A stretch of 64,000 nt of DNA from Blastomussa wellsi (lineage: Eukaryota > Cnidaria > Anthozoa > Scleractinia > Plerogyridae): the NCBI GenBank assembly GCA_947652115.1, contig OX393569.1, positions 18,942,270 to 19,006,269 on the forward strand. The letters run 5' to 3'. The translations under genes were made by a program, and so were the position numbers. Under the pieces are notes generated by a model. That model ran no database searches. It saw nothing but the letters and a program-made list of their open reading frames with translations, and had not been told where the DNA came from. Every line of letters starts with the position of its first letter. Positions within the stretch are counted from its first letter, which is position 1. This document shows, piece after piece, positions 57,001 through 64,000 of the stretch.

Positions 57001-57663
57001 TCCGCCAAAGTTCTCCAAAAGGAAAATGGGTTAGTAAGTAATATATATACATTACCAGAAGTACATAATTCGAGAAGTTGACATCTAGGTATTAGAGTGT
57101 GGCTATGTCTTTTGTCAGCAGGCTATCAAAACCTTGCACCTAACTCGGATGATAAATTATCTGAACGGTAATTAGCTATTCTTTAATAGCCTGAAAAATT
57201 CAACCGTCTCTTCTGGTCGCTTATAAATTCAAAGAGAGGCTTCTCTTTATTCGCTTATTAAATGTTTGTTTGTTTATACCATGTTCGTTAATTCATAGAA
57301 TCAAGGCTGGTGAGGTTTTCACTTTGTTGAAGGACTTTTGCCTTGCCATTAAAACAATCAGGTAATATTTGTCTTTCATTATCTTATTTCCTTGTTTAAA
57401 TGGGTCCAAGCAATCGACTTCGGAGTTTGTAAGAAGTCTGCAAGTATTTCGTAAACTTCGGATTCTTTCTCTTTTTTTGAAAAAACTGATTTGCACCTTT
57501 GTAACAACAACAGCTTACAAAAGTAATTTGTTTTCCTTTCGTGTTTTGCAGTTGTTCACTGGAAGAGCTAGGACCCGAAAGTGACAATGTTGTGCTCGCC
57601 TTTAAGCAGCTGGCCCAGGAGTTTGGAGAGAAATTCAAAAAGCAGTTTCATTCAGATATATGA
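27044..57663 (+). CDS. DDX60: DDX60-like Ski2-family DExH RNA helicase, 38 exons
   Basis: Exons: 27044-27140, 28460-28552, 28903-29095, 29714-29883, 30357-30763, 33344-33472, 33568-33726, 34614-34764, 35876-36028, 36373-36487, 36600-36715, 37358-37536, 38536-38584, 38764-38958, 40319-40512, 41155-41283, 41885-42034, 42496-42618, 43016-43111, 43478-43593, 43804-43889, 44929-45095, 45407-45511, 46151-46273, 46510-46685, 48402-48584, 49088-49187, 49727-49879, 51088-51192, 51660-51860, 52470-52574, 53631-53775, 54650-54765, 55227-55380, 55476-55798, 56878-57029, 57299-57361, 57552-57663. All joins are GT-AG and in phase: 1860 aa against 1712 in human DDX60. Motifs: IDGD 144-147, Walker A APTSSGKT 860-867, DEVH 965-968 (split by an intron), SAT 994-996, YHHAGL near 1347, ATGTLALG near 1373 and [10 protein letters not shown] 1404-1413. 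Conserved DDX60 blocks sit outside the core: [44 protein letters not shown]. In vertebrates DDX60 is an interferon-induced cytoplasmic antiviral helicase; its role here is inferred. Oddities: an acidic N-terminal extension of about 120 residues and a Ser/Asp/Glu-rich insert at about 1704-1745. A stretch of roughly 40 residues after exon 5 may be missing or in an overlooked exon. Confidence 0.95.
27200..27675. mobile_element. Nested foldback in DDX60 intron 1
   Basis: Outer arms at about 27200-27260 and 27612-27672 share TTTCTTGTTT, ACTGT and CGGCTTCAGTCGAG in inverted order. Inner arms at 27281-27312 and 27405-27437 share GAGAAAATGA, GTCATC and ACTCACCAGTTTA. This is a double palindrome with no coding capacity. 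Confidence 0.8.
28055..28437. mobile_element. MITE with GGG(A/C)CACTGTC(A/G)CGCCTGAT ends
   Basis: The left end GGGCCACTGTCGCGCCTGAT is the inverse of ATCAGGCGTGACAGTCTCCC at the right, with minor differences. The interior of about 340 bp matches 30786-31690, apart from an insertion there. It lies in DDX60 intron 1. Confidence 0.85.
29270..29710. other. DDX60 intron 3, no element recognised
   Basis: AT-rich intron sequence with no exon or clear repeat. Confidence 0.5.
29960..30235. repeat. Degenerate ATCGATCC-rich tract in intron 4
   Basis: AAATCGATCC-like words recur about every 10-25 bp in both orientations (AAATCGATC, AAATTGATCC, CATATCGAT, TCGATCCAAAT, GGATCAATC, GGATCGATTTGATC). Because the word is self-complementary at its core, the tract can fold in many ways. 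Probably an old tandem repeat. Confidence 0.6.
30783..31690. mobile_element. Second copy of the 28-kb MITE, split by a nested insertion
   Basis: 30783-30925 matches the left part of 28055-28437 and 31478-31690 matches the right part. Between them about 550 bp (roughly 30926-31477) is foreign. It carries CGGAGCTCCG near both of its ends and a GC-rich stretch at 31425-31470. The MITE therefore predates the insertion. It lies in DDX60 intron 5. Confidence 0.8.
32789..32860 (+). CDS. Candidate overlooked exon of the DDX60-like gene
   Basis: After a strong acceptor (TTTTGTTTTCCTAG) comes an open 72-bp stretch reading [20 protein letters not shown] plus four residues, ending CAG before GTTTGC. The same weak donor type is used by other exons of this gene. 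Phase is 0-0, so it would slot between exons 5 and 6 without changing frame. About 40 residues expected from vertebrate DDX60 are otherwise missing at this place. The amino-acid content is not clearly homologous, so this is only a candidate. Confidence 0.3.
34215..34440. mobile_element. Foldback repeat in DDX60 intron 7, related to 7344-7545
   Basis: CGAGATTTCAATGAGGTGAT at 34230 and ATCACCTCATAGAAATCGAG at 34275 form an inverted pair. The following block (TTTTAGTAAAAACCGTAAT, GTGTCGGTGAAAAAG, CGAAACTTCGCTAAAGTGCG) matches 7344-7545 inverted. Confidence 0.7.
35062..35157. repeat. Dispersed repeat, second copy of 12417-12515
   Basis: Same order of blocks as the 12.4-kb copy (AACGCGCGCGCGATCGT, GGGAGAACCAATCAGA, GATAGAACACAGCTGAGTTT). 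It lies in DDX60 intron 8. Confidence 0.7.
35335..35480 (-). mobile_element. SINE family B body, reverse orientation
   Basis: Read on the minus strand it contains AGCAGGGGACGTTAAAGAAC, TGGTCTGGCC and GGGTTGGTGCTTA, as in 10383-10790. The head is missing. It lies in DDX60 intron 8. Confidence 0.7.
36748..37075 (+). mobile_element. tRNA-derived SINE, family C, intact head
   Basis: Head CCTAATGGTTAGTGCGCTGG with B box GGTCCGGGTTCAAGCC, then GGGCAAGACACTTTAC, GTGTATAAATGGGTACCGG, GGGTAACCCTGCGATGGACT, AAGCTCCGGCCTGATGGGCC and a CTTACCTTACC tail. It inserted 33 bp downstream of the exon 11 donor. Confidence 0.9.
37575..38410. repeat. Tandem duplication of a 0.4-kb unit containing a palindrome
   Basis: Unit 1 (about 37575-37975) and unit 2 (about 38017-38405) share TCGTCAGCTT, ATTCGCAAGGGATGGCGGCG, CAAGCTGCAGAGATTGTCGA and GCGTGTTTT. 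They also share a palindrome with ATACTGTCA, AAAACACTCC, AATGTAGAAAACAC and the inverses. Unit 2 keeps a 74-codon frame starting [10 protein letters not shown]. In unit 1 the same frame is broken after about 36 codons. Whether this is a captured gene fragment or chance is open. It lies in DDX60 intron 12. Confidence 0.8.
38960..40318. other. DDX60 intron 14
   Basis: No exon is recognised. It contains an (ATTT)n microsatellite at 39700-39729. Near 40148-40195 a GACAGACAGACAGACATG run is followed by an A/T-rich stretch, which reads as a minus-strand LINE tail with (TGTC)n. Confidence 0.5.
42815..42920. mobile_element. Palindromic MITE, relative of 25303-25450
   Basis: GTGATCACATTTCCAAACAC and GGTGTTTGGAAATGTGATGA are inverse. 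The centre has AAAATACTCGCTGCGCGTCG. It lies in DDX60 intron 18. Confidence 0.8.
43125..43275. repeat. Degenerate GTCGATAGT/GTCGACT-rich tract
   Basis: Words such as TAGTCGATAGTC, GATAGTCGAC, GTAGTCGACT and CGATAGTCGG recur in both orientations just after exon 19, with CGATCGGCC and TCGGCCGAT forming an inverted pair. Confidence 0.6.
44311..44543. mobile_element. MITE, CATTCTCGTCCCCAGAG family, perfect 9-bp TSD
   Basis: Ends CATTCTCGTCCCCAGAG and inverse, with arms of about 50 bp (GCCGCGATCCTTTTGGTCAG). TGTTTATTG is present at 44302-44310 and again at 44544-44552. The interior has AGCCAATCAGAATTGTCAGA and no coding capacity. It lies in DDX60 intron 21. Confidence 0.93.
46997..47193. mobile_element. 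Palindromic MITE
   Basis: CAATAGACCACAAGTTTCTA at 47005 and its inverse at 47168-47188 are the ends. The arms include TTATAAACC/GGTTTATAA, GGGATGTTGG and GAATTCTTCG-type blocks. It lies in DDX60 intron 25. Confidence 0.88.
47330..47475 (+). mobile_element. LINE-like 3' tail with (ATCT)n
   Basis: TTGTTGTGCTCAGGGCTCCC, then GGGGCTACCCTGAGCGGTAT, AAATCAATAAATG and a short ATCT repeat: the usual shape of a CR1/L2-type 3' UTR. No coding remains. It lies in DDX60 intron 25. Confidence 0.55.
49880..51087. other. DDX60 intron 28 with foldback at 50545-50735
   Basis: CATTTTCGCATTGCCCATAA near 50551 and its inverse near 50705, together with AATACACCTTGTTTGCCCTCC-like blocks, form arms of about 50 bp around a central 85 bp. 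The rest shows no exon or clear repeat. Confidence 0.65.
52010..52068 (-). mobile_element. Fragment of the Penelope-like tail
   Basis: TATAATTTGGTTTTATCAAC to CCACCGTAAAGAGATTC matches, in reverse orientation, the tail at 24020-24085. It lies in DDX60 intron 30. Confidence 0.75.
52790..53022 (-). mobile_element. tRNA-derived SINE, family A, complete head
   Basis: On the minus strand: GGGGAGCAGGGTTGTCGCAG, then GTGGTGAGAGC (A box), CGGGTTCGATTCCCGG (B box), then a body with GTGGGTTGAATTTGTTGTTG. It lies in DDX60 intron 31. The family is also seen at 2005-2168 and 12690-12830. Confidence 0.85.
53057..53590. mobile_element. 530-bp inverted-repeat element with GAGACAAC motifs
   Basis: Left end TAAGGCCACAGTTATGGTCT and right end ACCATATAAATGGGGCCTAG are related inversely. 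GGTCTCGGGTACCCGAGACC sits inside the left end. Multiple CCCGAGACAACT and inverse words follow, with GTTTATATGACAAAAAATTG on the left arm. No coding. It lies in DDX60 intron 31. Confidence 0.75.
53776..54649. other. DDX60 intron 32 with foldback at 54405-54550
   Basis: AGAAGTGAAAACT, GGACG, AACGTTAATGCTGTTAGCTT on the left arm are inverted on the right as AAGCTAACAGCATTAA, GTCC and AGTTTTCACTTCT. A poly-G run at 54018-54029 is low complexity. Confidence 0.7.
54985..55150. mobile_element. Palindromic MITE in DDX60 intron 33
   Basis: ATGTTGCCGTGCGTCTGTTC and CAGTAATAGATCA on the left arm are inverted on the right (TGATCTATTACTAAACAAAC, GGCAACAT). Confidence 0.75.
56290..56716. mobile_element. 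MITE with TAAGACGGAATCC ends
   Basis: TTTTAAGACGGAATCCATCA at the left is the inverse of GCGGATTCCGTCTTAACC at the right, 420 bp apart. AT-rich interior without coding sequence. It lies in DDX60 intron 35. Confidence 0.7.
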
Positions 57664-58047
57664 AAAAATACTTTTAAAGAAAGTTCATCTTTGTAGATGC
57701 ATCGAAATCATTCAGGCTACTACCCGTAATTATTGAGTCAAAAGTTCGAGTAAAAATTCCTTGAGATGAGTATTTAGCCAGAACGCTTCGTGAAAGCCCT
57801 GAGACTAAATGTTTTTAATATTACTTTTATCTCTTTTTGTTCCTGAAAACAGGTTTATGTAACGGTTCAGTGCTGGACAAATTTATTATTGTTCATTCGA
57901 CTACATTTTGCGTGTAACCAGTTAGGTTTGATTCTCGATCAGTTTTAAAGTAATTTCTATCAGTTTTTCGCTTTAAATTCATGGACAAGTTTGAAAATTT
58001 CTGTTGGCTTAAGCTATAACCAACAACGTGAACACTTCCTATAATTT

Positions 58048-58053
58048 AATAAA
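58048..58053 (+). terminator. Candidate poly(A) signal of the DDX60-like gene
   Basis: AATAAA lies 385 bp after the stop codon and is followed within 40 bp by a GT-containing stretch. It is the first canonical hexamer downstream of the stop that I can see. Confidence 0.45.
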
Positions 58054-58627
58054 TGAATTTGAGCTGACAAACAAAGTGTATTATTGGAAACGTTAGGTGT
58101 TATACCAGGCTTAATTTAAGGGGATTGTGCTGGGGTTGAAGTTAGGCTTGAGAGTAGTCATGGAGAAATTGGGAACCCACTTGTTCCTATCTTACCGTGA
58201 GAATAACCCTTATCTTTCCCCTCGACCTAACTCTAAAATTAAGCCGAGAACGACAGCCAACTTTGTTAATTAACATCCAAGACACCCAACCTTGGGTTGA
58301 AAAAAAAACCTCTTGCTTTTCCGTATTAGGTTACAGTGGTTACCCGATGGATAGCAGGAGGAAAAGGAGGAAGAATGCATTGTGACTCGCGGGGGAACAT
58401 ATAGTGGGTTATACGGGGAAACGTATGGCGGAACACGGGAAAATGCAAGGTACAATGCAGCGGAAACCCCGAATTCCATTCTTGTGGCATAGGCTACCTA
58501 CAAGAGTCCTCCAAACGTCTGCGTCCTGGGCTTTCCTCCTTAGCTGGTTCCAGGTCAGCCCCAATCTCTTTATATCAGCTTCCAGGTCCCGTCGCTCTGA
58601 GTTCCTATGTTATCCTAATTTCAGGCC

Positions 58628-58795
58628 TCAGGGGCGGATCCAGGATTTTTTTTGAGGAGGGGGTGCACCACTAAGGAATGACGTAACTGACGGATTACGC
58701 AAGCAGAATACTTGTTCTGTTAGAGAGCCGCTGGTTGTCTCAGGGAGGGGTGCGCACCCTCTACACCCTCCCCCTAGATCCGGACAGGGCTTGCC
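58628..58795. mobile_element. Inverted-repeat element with GGGGCGGATCCAGGATTTTT end
   Basis: The left end CAGGGGCGGATCCAGGATTT has a weaker inverse at CTAGATCCGGACAGGG. GAGGGGGTGCACC and GGTGCGCACCCTC are internal inverse blocks. This is a common DNA-transposon end type; there is no transposase here. Confidence 0.6.
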
Positions 58796-58859
58796 TCTTG
58801 ATGGTGATTGAAAGCAAGCAGAGTGTGACCTACCCATAAATATTTTACAGCGTTGGGGC

Positions 58860-59118
58860 CCATTTCTACATTGCTTGTTTCGTATTATTATATAGGAAAT
58901 TATGATTGTTCCTTATTATTACTTAAATTTCCTTGTTATTAAATAATATTTTAGCGCTAAGTTATACCTAGCTTATTAGTCCTTAACATTTATATTTTGT
59001 AATTTTTGGAATTTTTAGCATATCTTGTAATTCTTACACGGCATGTCTGAAAACCAGCTTGCTGAGCCATTTACCGTGTTTTAAATAAAGTTGATTGATT
59101 GATTGATTGATTGAAATA
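58860..59118 (+). mobile_element. LINE 3' end with (TGAT)n tail
   Basis: An AT-rich 3' UTR-like stretch ends with GCTGAGCCATTTACCGTG, TTTTAAATAAAGT, then TGATTGATTGATTGATTGA. This is the typical form of a CR1/L2-type 3' terminus with a tetranucleotide tail. No reverse-transcriptase frame is kept. A poly-G run follows at 59130-59142. Confidence 0.65.
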
Positions 59119-59379
59119 AACAAAAATGAGGGGGGGGGGGGGCGGAGGACATACACGGAGTTTGATATCAACCCGGGATTTGCTGTTGACCCAGGGTAAA
59201 TACACGCGGAAGGCACCGAGATAGCACGAGCTAGAAACGAGGAAATGCACGTGACACACACCACCAGCGACTCAAGAGAATCTACGGTGAAGGTAATTTA
59301 ATGTACGAGAAAACGTACTAGGAAACGCTAATCAATTTTTGACTTTTAGAAAATTGTTAAATCGAAAATAGTAAAATCC

Positions 59380-61225
59380 AAGATGGCGGGTCTAATGACA
59401 TCATAACCAACAAAAATTATGTCATCTTTAGCACAATTCAAAGGCGACAGACCACAATCTCAAGCTTTATAGAGCTGTCTATTGCCATGCTTGTCACAGA
59501 GAGAAAACTTTGTATATTAGGAGGATTCTATCGATACCCCCTCCCCCGCTGCCCCACATCGTACCAAGGTGAGGATGGGGTATGAGATGGAATGTATGCC
59601 TGGGTAATAATAAAAGAAAAAACGTCTTCTAACTCAACGTAAGTCATTTAAACAAAATTCGATAGTTTGTTAGAGTCGAAGCCCCTGTTAATACCCGTTC
59701 TAAAACAGATTGAGTCTTTGACTAGGGATTAAGGGAGGAGGGGTGGGGAAGCAGGGGAAGAAAATATCCCACAATGCCTATCGATCGTTCCACGTGGCCT
59801 GTGTTGACTTCGACCGGCGATAAATCGAAGCGAAGGATGTTTCAATCTTGATTTTTGCTGTTCTGGTGAGTACCGAATCTTTCTACTCTCATGTTTGAAA
59901 CTCAAATATCATGGTGAGCTGATATTTATAATTTTTTGCCTTCTATAATTCCAGTTCAAGCAAAGTTTGACTGAAGGCGCCGCCATATTGGAATTGACGC
60001 CGCCATATTGGATATGAAGTAGGTTACCGTTATTTATAACTCAAATAAATTTACTTCAAGTTTGGATATAAAGCAACTACTGAGTAAACGGTCGATTGTT
60101 AATAATTCTTACTCAAATGGTCTCAAATGTAAGCTTAAGCTTTGCAATATTGTATATTTTTTAAACTTAGAGTTTTTAAATAAATATAAGCTTATTAAGC
60201 CTATAATATTTTCATATTTGAATAATTTGACTTGAGTTCAAACTTTTCTGTCAAACATTATTTTTTCTGTCAAAGAAGAGATTTGAGTTTTGTCTAATTC
60301 TTGTATAAACCAAATGATACTTTTGATATGGCATGCCTCAATGGAAAATTATTGAAACAAGTTTGTGATCGCAAGTTCTATTTGCATTGTCCTCCATCAC
60401 CTACATACAGGAAGGGTCAGTCCATCCAACCTCACACCAACTCTGAACGTGCATACAGACTCTATCCGATCACGTAAAACTGTTTACATGAACACAAAAT
60501 AAAAATGCCCAATATACAATTTCCACCATTATAAACCCACACTTATGCCTACCACCTTTAGAGGGTTAGATGGATGCCTGACATAAGCTAAAAAAATTAA
60601 TGAGCATGTGATCTGTGAAAGAAACTTAAATCAAGCCATGATCTGTGAATTATGTGATCTGCTTTTTCTGAGGACTATGATTTGAGATTTGGGCGAAGAA
60701 GCTAAGAAAATTAATTGTGTGGAAAGACGAGATGGTTGATATCAACTGGTTGTAACATAGTATCCATTCAGGTCAATAGTCGTCTAAATTAGATAAATAT
60801 TGACTGACCAATTGCTCAATATATACCGTATAACATAGACTGCTAGTTCAAATGTTTCAAGAAGGTCTTAAAAATGTGTTTTTCCTTCACTGGAAACTAG
60901 TAATGTTGTTTTACATGTATTCCATGCGGTTTCTGGAGGTGGAGGTGCATGTACATGTTGTAAATTGGTCTGAACATTGCACAACAATTTTGCACAGATG
61001 TGCCTAATTATTATGTTTCAACTGACAAAATTACAGGATATTTTCATCAATTATTTAGTATTTCTATACAATAACTTTTGTATTTCTATACAATTATTTC
61101 TGATTTGGTTAAAGCCTCTTGAAAATTTGTGCCTAAATCAAAGTTGGGAAAAGTGAGTGTTGTGACCTCAAAAATTTTGACCTGCACTCAAGCATTTTTC
61201 TGTTTGTAATATCCATCTCTTTCTT
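59380..61225. other. Intergenic stretch with a possible promoter near 59770-59876
   Basis: The sequence around 59790-59870 is richer in CpG (TATCGATCG, TTCGACCGGCGATAAATCG) and ends in a donor-like CTG/GTGAGT at about 59873. That would fit the non-coding first exon of a gene lying to the right. No coding exon follows in the window that I recognise. A duplicated GCCGCCATATTGG(A) pair at 59979-60011 is seen. The rest is AT-rich without features. Confidence 0.25.
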
Positions 61226-61227
61226 TT

Positions 61228-61435
61228 GAAAATTCTTGCAATCAGGGATCACTTCAGCTTGTCAGTTGTCATAAGAATTCTTTGAGTTCATTGTCGTTCC
61301 CTACCTGGGATTCATTTATTTTTTTAACTTTAGCAAACAGTATATTTGTATCACTGCCCAGAGTGGACAATCACAATCCTATTGAAATAAAAATGTGCAA
61401 GGTATTTCAGAGTAAATCTAGAATCTGCATCATAG
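61228..61435 (+). repeat. Inverted duplication, left arm
   Basis: About 205 bp from AAAATTCTTGCAATCAGGGA to AATCTAGAATCTGCAT is almost identical, in inverse orientation, to 61993-62202, with only a few single-base or 1-2 bp differences. The arms are 560 bp apart and could pair as a long stem. Confidence 0.92.
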
Positions 61436-61724
61436 CTCATCAAATTTAAATCACACTCCCAGTGGCATTCACTTGATTATATATTTTTCATGCAGGAATT
61501 TTGTTATTCTCAGGAATGATGCTTGTTACACCCCACGCCGTGAATGACCAATTGACCAAGCCATTAAACTTTTTCAGCGGATATGGTTATCTTTGCAGTG
61601 TAGCATTTTCATTTATATTATATGTCCGAGAATGATTCTTAATTATCTTTTTTATGTTGCAAAACAGAGCATTTAAGATTTAGAATTACTTTCCTGCAAT
61701 ACATGTACTAAATGAAATAAACTG

Positions 61725-61945
61725 TAGGCCCCGTCTCCTGTAACGTCAGTGTTACATGGCTAGCAGGGGACGTTAAAGAACCCACAAACTTCTCTTAAAG
61801 AGTAGGGAATGGAGTTCCCAGCGTTGTGGTCTGGCCTTGGTTGAGTGTTCTGTATTTCATGGGTTGGTGCTTTAATAAGGGATTACAAGCCTGTTTGCGC
61901 CTTTCTCCCTTGGACTGATCTGTACAGAATGCTTAAAGTGAAGTA
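61725..61945 (+). mobile_element. SINE family B body (between inverted arms)
   Basis: Matches 10540-10760 closely (GTAGGCCCCGTCTCCTGTA, CTAGCAGGGGACGTTAAAGA, CATGGGTTGGTGCTTTAATA, CCTGTTTGCGCCTTTCTCCC). No tRNA head. Confidence 0.88.
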
Positions 61946-61992
61946 AATTGCAGGTGTTTAGGCCGATTGGTTAGTGCGCTGGACTCTGTATC

Positions 61993-62202
61993 AAATGCAG
62001 ATTCTAGATTTACTCTGAAATACCTTGCACATTTTATTTCAATAGGATTGTGATTGTCCACTCTGGGCAGTGATACAAATATACTGTTTGCTAAAGTTAA
62101 AAAAATAAATGAATCCCAGGTAGGGAACGACAATGAACTCAAAGAATTCTTATGACAACTGACAAGCTAGAAGTGATCCCTGATTGCAAGAATTTTACAA
62201 AG
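61993..62202 (-). repeat. Inverted duplication, right arm
   Basis: Inverse copy of 61228-61435. A 69-codon minus-strand frame inside it is not a gene. The near identity implies a recent event, or gene conversion between the arms. Confidence 0.92.
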
Positions 62203-62679
62203 CTATCGAGATTGTTATCGACAGTTAAACTTGCTATTGATGAATTGCTATCAGAACACTTACAATCGTGATAAATCAATAGTTCGATGTATCATTACAC
62301 CCCTATTCCTAGCTGCTTAATGCTACAGAAACCAGGATAACCTGCAGCAGTTTTGGCCACTTTGACCCACCACACCACACTTTACTTACTATACCGTTGA
62401 CAGGACATGTGTTACTCTGAAAATATCCTGCACTTGATGAACTCCATCTGGTAGTTCTTTAGTTTCCCAAACCAATTATCTTGTATATTTCAGTTATTTA
62501 TAATTTGTCATTGAGAAAGTTCATCTCTACATACTGTAAATGTGAATTTGTTAACTTATTTAACAAAGGAAATCAAAACTGGCTTGGAAATCTGTTCTTA
62601 ATTGGCATAGTTTTTTTATGATTAAATTTCTTTGTTTTCTCCAAAGTTTTAGTTTTGATTTAGAAGATAATTATATCAA

Positions 62680-62762
62680 ACACTCGAGAGAGTGTTCATC
62701 ACATTTCCAAACACCTCGAAGTTTGTCAAAAATACTCCACTTGGTGTCATATTTTCATCTTC
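62680..62762. mobile_element. Half of the CCAAACACCTCGAAG palindromic MITE
   Basis: TCACATTTCCAAACACCTCG and GTCAAAAATACTCC match one arm of the elements at 25303-25450 and 42815-42920. The other arm is replaced by the LINE fragment that follows. Confidence 0.6.
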
Positions 62763-63420
62763 TTTTTCTTTAATAAATTTTTATTTAATAAAGAATATTT
62801 TACATCACACACCCACACACACAAGCTTACATGTACAGCACGCTAGTTACAATACTTATATTAATACATTATTAACTTGCATATACTTACATCGCTGACT
62901 AAACATTGCTTGATCTACAAAAAACAACAACAACTAGAAATTACCAAATGCACAATTAGGCTTTGGAAATAAGTGACCTGAAAGAAAATTATTATTGAGT
63001 TATGTAAATAGCTGACTAGAAAGAGGAGTTACTTGTACTAATACAGGAATAAAGGAGTCCCACAATCAATACTGTTGATCATGAGCTAGTTTACCATTTT
63101 TCCTTATGATAGAAAATTTTAAATTTAGAGTGGCTTTCAATTTACATGTAGCCTTAAACACTTCTAAAGTGGGTTTTATATTGTTGAGTTTGCACCTATA
63201 GATAAATAATCTTGCAAGCAAAAGAATATGGTTAATTACCAGAAAATCTTTGACAATGTCGAATTTACTAAACAAAACCTCCATAAGTGAGAAATCTGAT
63301 GTTTCTTTTTTTGGATGGCCAACCATGATAAAACCTCTTTCCAGAATACCATGGTTGTTTTGCAAAAATACAGGAAATGCTCGTGGGGCTCTTCTTCGAT
63401 CTTTCAGAAGGTACATACCT
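62762..63420 (-). pseudogene. C-terminal remnant of a LINE reverse-transcriptase ORF
   Basis: A minus-strand frame (63066-63416, 116 codons) contains NHILLLARLFIYRCKLNNIK, then PTLEVFKA and a basic tail. This is the pattern of the region following the reverse-transcriptase domain in several animal non-LTR retrotransposons (a helix with LLAK..IY.CK, then P.L..F). The frame stops at 63066. The downstream 300 bp ends in an A/T-rich TTTATTAAAG-type tail near 62765-62800. It is 5'-truncated, with no catalytic core. Clade not assigned. Confidence 0.5.
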
Positions 63421-64000
63421 GTAATGATGAATCTATGATCTTAAATTTATATACCCGTAGTTCGTTTTTTGTGTAGACTATATGGTTGAGCAATTTGTAT
63501 TGAAAAATCCAAAGTAACATTGAAAGTTAATTTTTTTTGAGTGTATTAAATTTATGAGTTCGAGTCGAAAATTTCAAGTTCGAGTTAAAATTTCGAGTTC
63601 GAGTTAAAATTTTGAGTTTAAATAATAATAATAATTGTGGGTTGTGTGTAAATAAACAGGGGACAGAAACAAAAGATATGGGTCACTGCCAGGTTGCTTG
63701 TCTTTCCTTTGCATTTTATTACCGCGGAATCGTACGCGAGATAATAAAAACGAGTTAATCCAACTGTGTTATCATTTACAAACAGCTAACAGGCTATTAG
63801 CTGTATTTAGGAGCTTTTCGGGAGCAGGGGAAGAGAAGTTGAGTGCACATTTGTGGCCCAGGGTTGTATCTCAGAGTTGGCGTCATATGTGGGTGGCCTT
63901 TAATTGTTGTTAGATCTTTGTCCTTGCTCTCGATTGTCTAGCTTCGGTTCTTCTTCGCCAATATCAATGGCCTAAATAAAAACACTGCACATGAATATTG
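63421..64000. other. Right edge of window, no gene recognised
   Basis: It contains a short repeat of GAGTTCGAGT(C/T)(G/A)AAA(A)TTT units at about 63555-63620 and a 71-codon plus-strand frame (63698-63913) that I do not recognise. The frame could belong to a gene continuing to the right, but nothing supports it. Confidence 0.35.

Noticed and set aside
5443..57663. Functional cluster of BLMH, membrane proteins and DDX60
   Set aside because: Different strands, large spacers and unrelated functions; adjacency alone is no evidence in an animal genome.
63698..63913. F-box-like frame at the right edge
   Set aside because: A few Trp and Leu positions look suggestive but no motif holds, and the frame stops after 71 codons.

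Overview
This is nuclear DNA from a multicellular animal. Its two large genes are split into many short exons with GT-AG introns. The rest is dense with short transposon fossils: tRNA-derived SINEs, inverted-repeat MITEs, LINE tails and minisatellites. Moderate AT richness, the SINE and Penelope-like tail types, and two metazoan genes in intron-rich form suggest a cnidarian, probably a stony coral or another anthozoan. The species assignment is inference; the sequence contains no mitochondrial or rRNA marker.

Layout. Positions 1-5442 have no supported gene. They hold a LINE-like 3' tail, a SINE body, a nested foldback element and a 30-bp minisatellite of about 1 kb (4037-5105). Positions 5443-13278 (+) carry a complete 8-exon bleomycin hydrolase gene (485 aa) with all catalytic residues. 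Positions 13279-16400 are repeats. At 16420-17106 and 20350-21177 (both -) lie two intronless paralogs of an unrecognised multi-pass membrane protein; the first lacks the last two membrane segments. Positions 21300-27000 are intergenic. They contain a Penelope-like 3' fragment with target-site duplication and 5' inversion, and a 460-bp inverted-repeat element with a 48-bp tandem array that ends about 160 bp before the next start codon. Positions 27044-57663 (+) carry one 38-exon gene for a DDX60-type Ski2-like DExH helicase. The exon joins keep frame throughout and give 1860 aa. Positions 57664-64000 hold its likely poly(A) signal, a LINE tail, an inverted duplication, a SINE body and the C-terminal remnant of a LINE reverse-transcriptase ORF.

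The genes are independent units, with no operon. Bleomycin hydrolase is a cytosolic cysteine aminopeptidase. DDX60 relatives are cytoplasmic RNA helicases linked to antiviral RNA responses in vertebrates. Nothing in the window shows that the membrane-protein pair works with either. The observations most worth following are a nonautonomous DNA-transposon family with matching 9-10 bp target duplications, the 48-bp array next to the DDX60 promoter, the orphan membrane family, and lineage-specific acidic or cysteine-containing additions in both conserved proteins.
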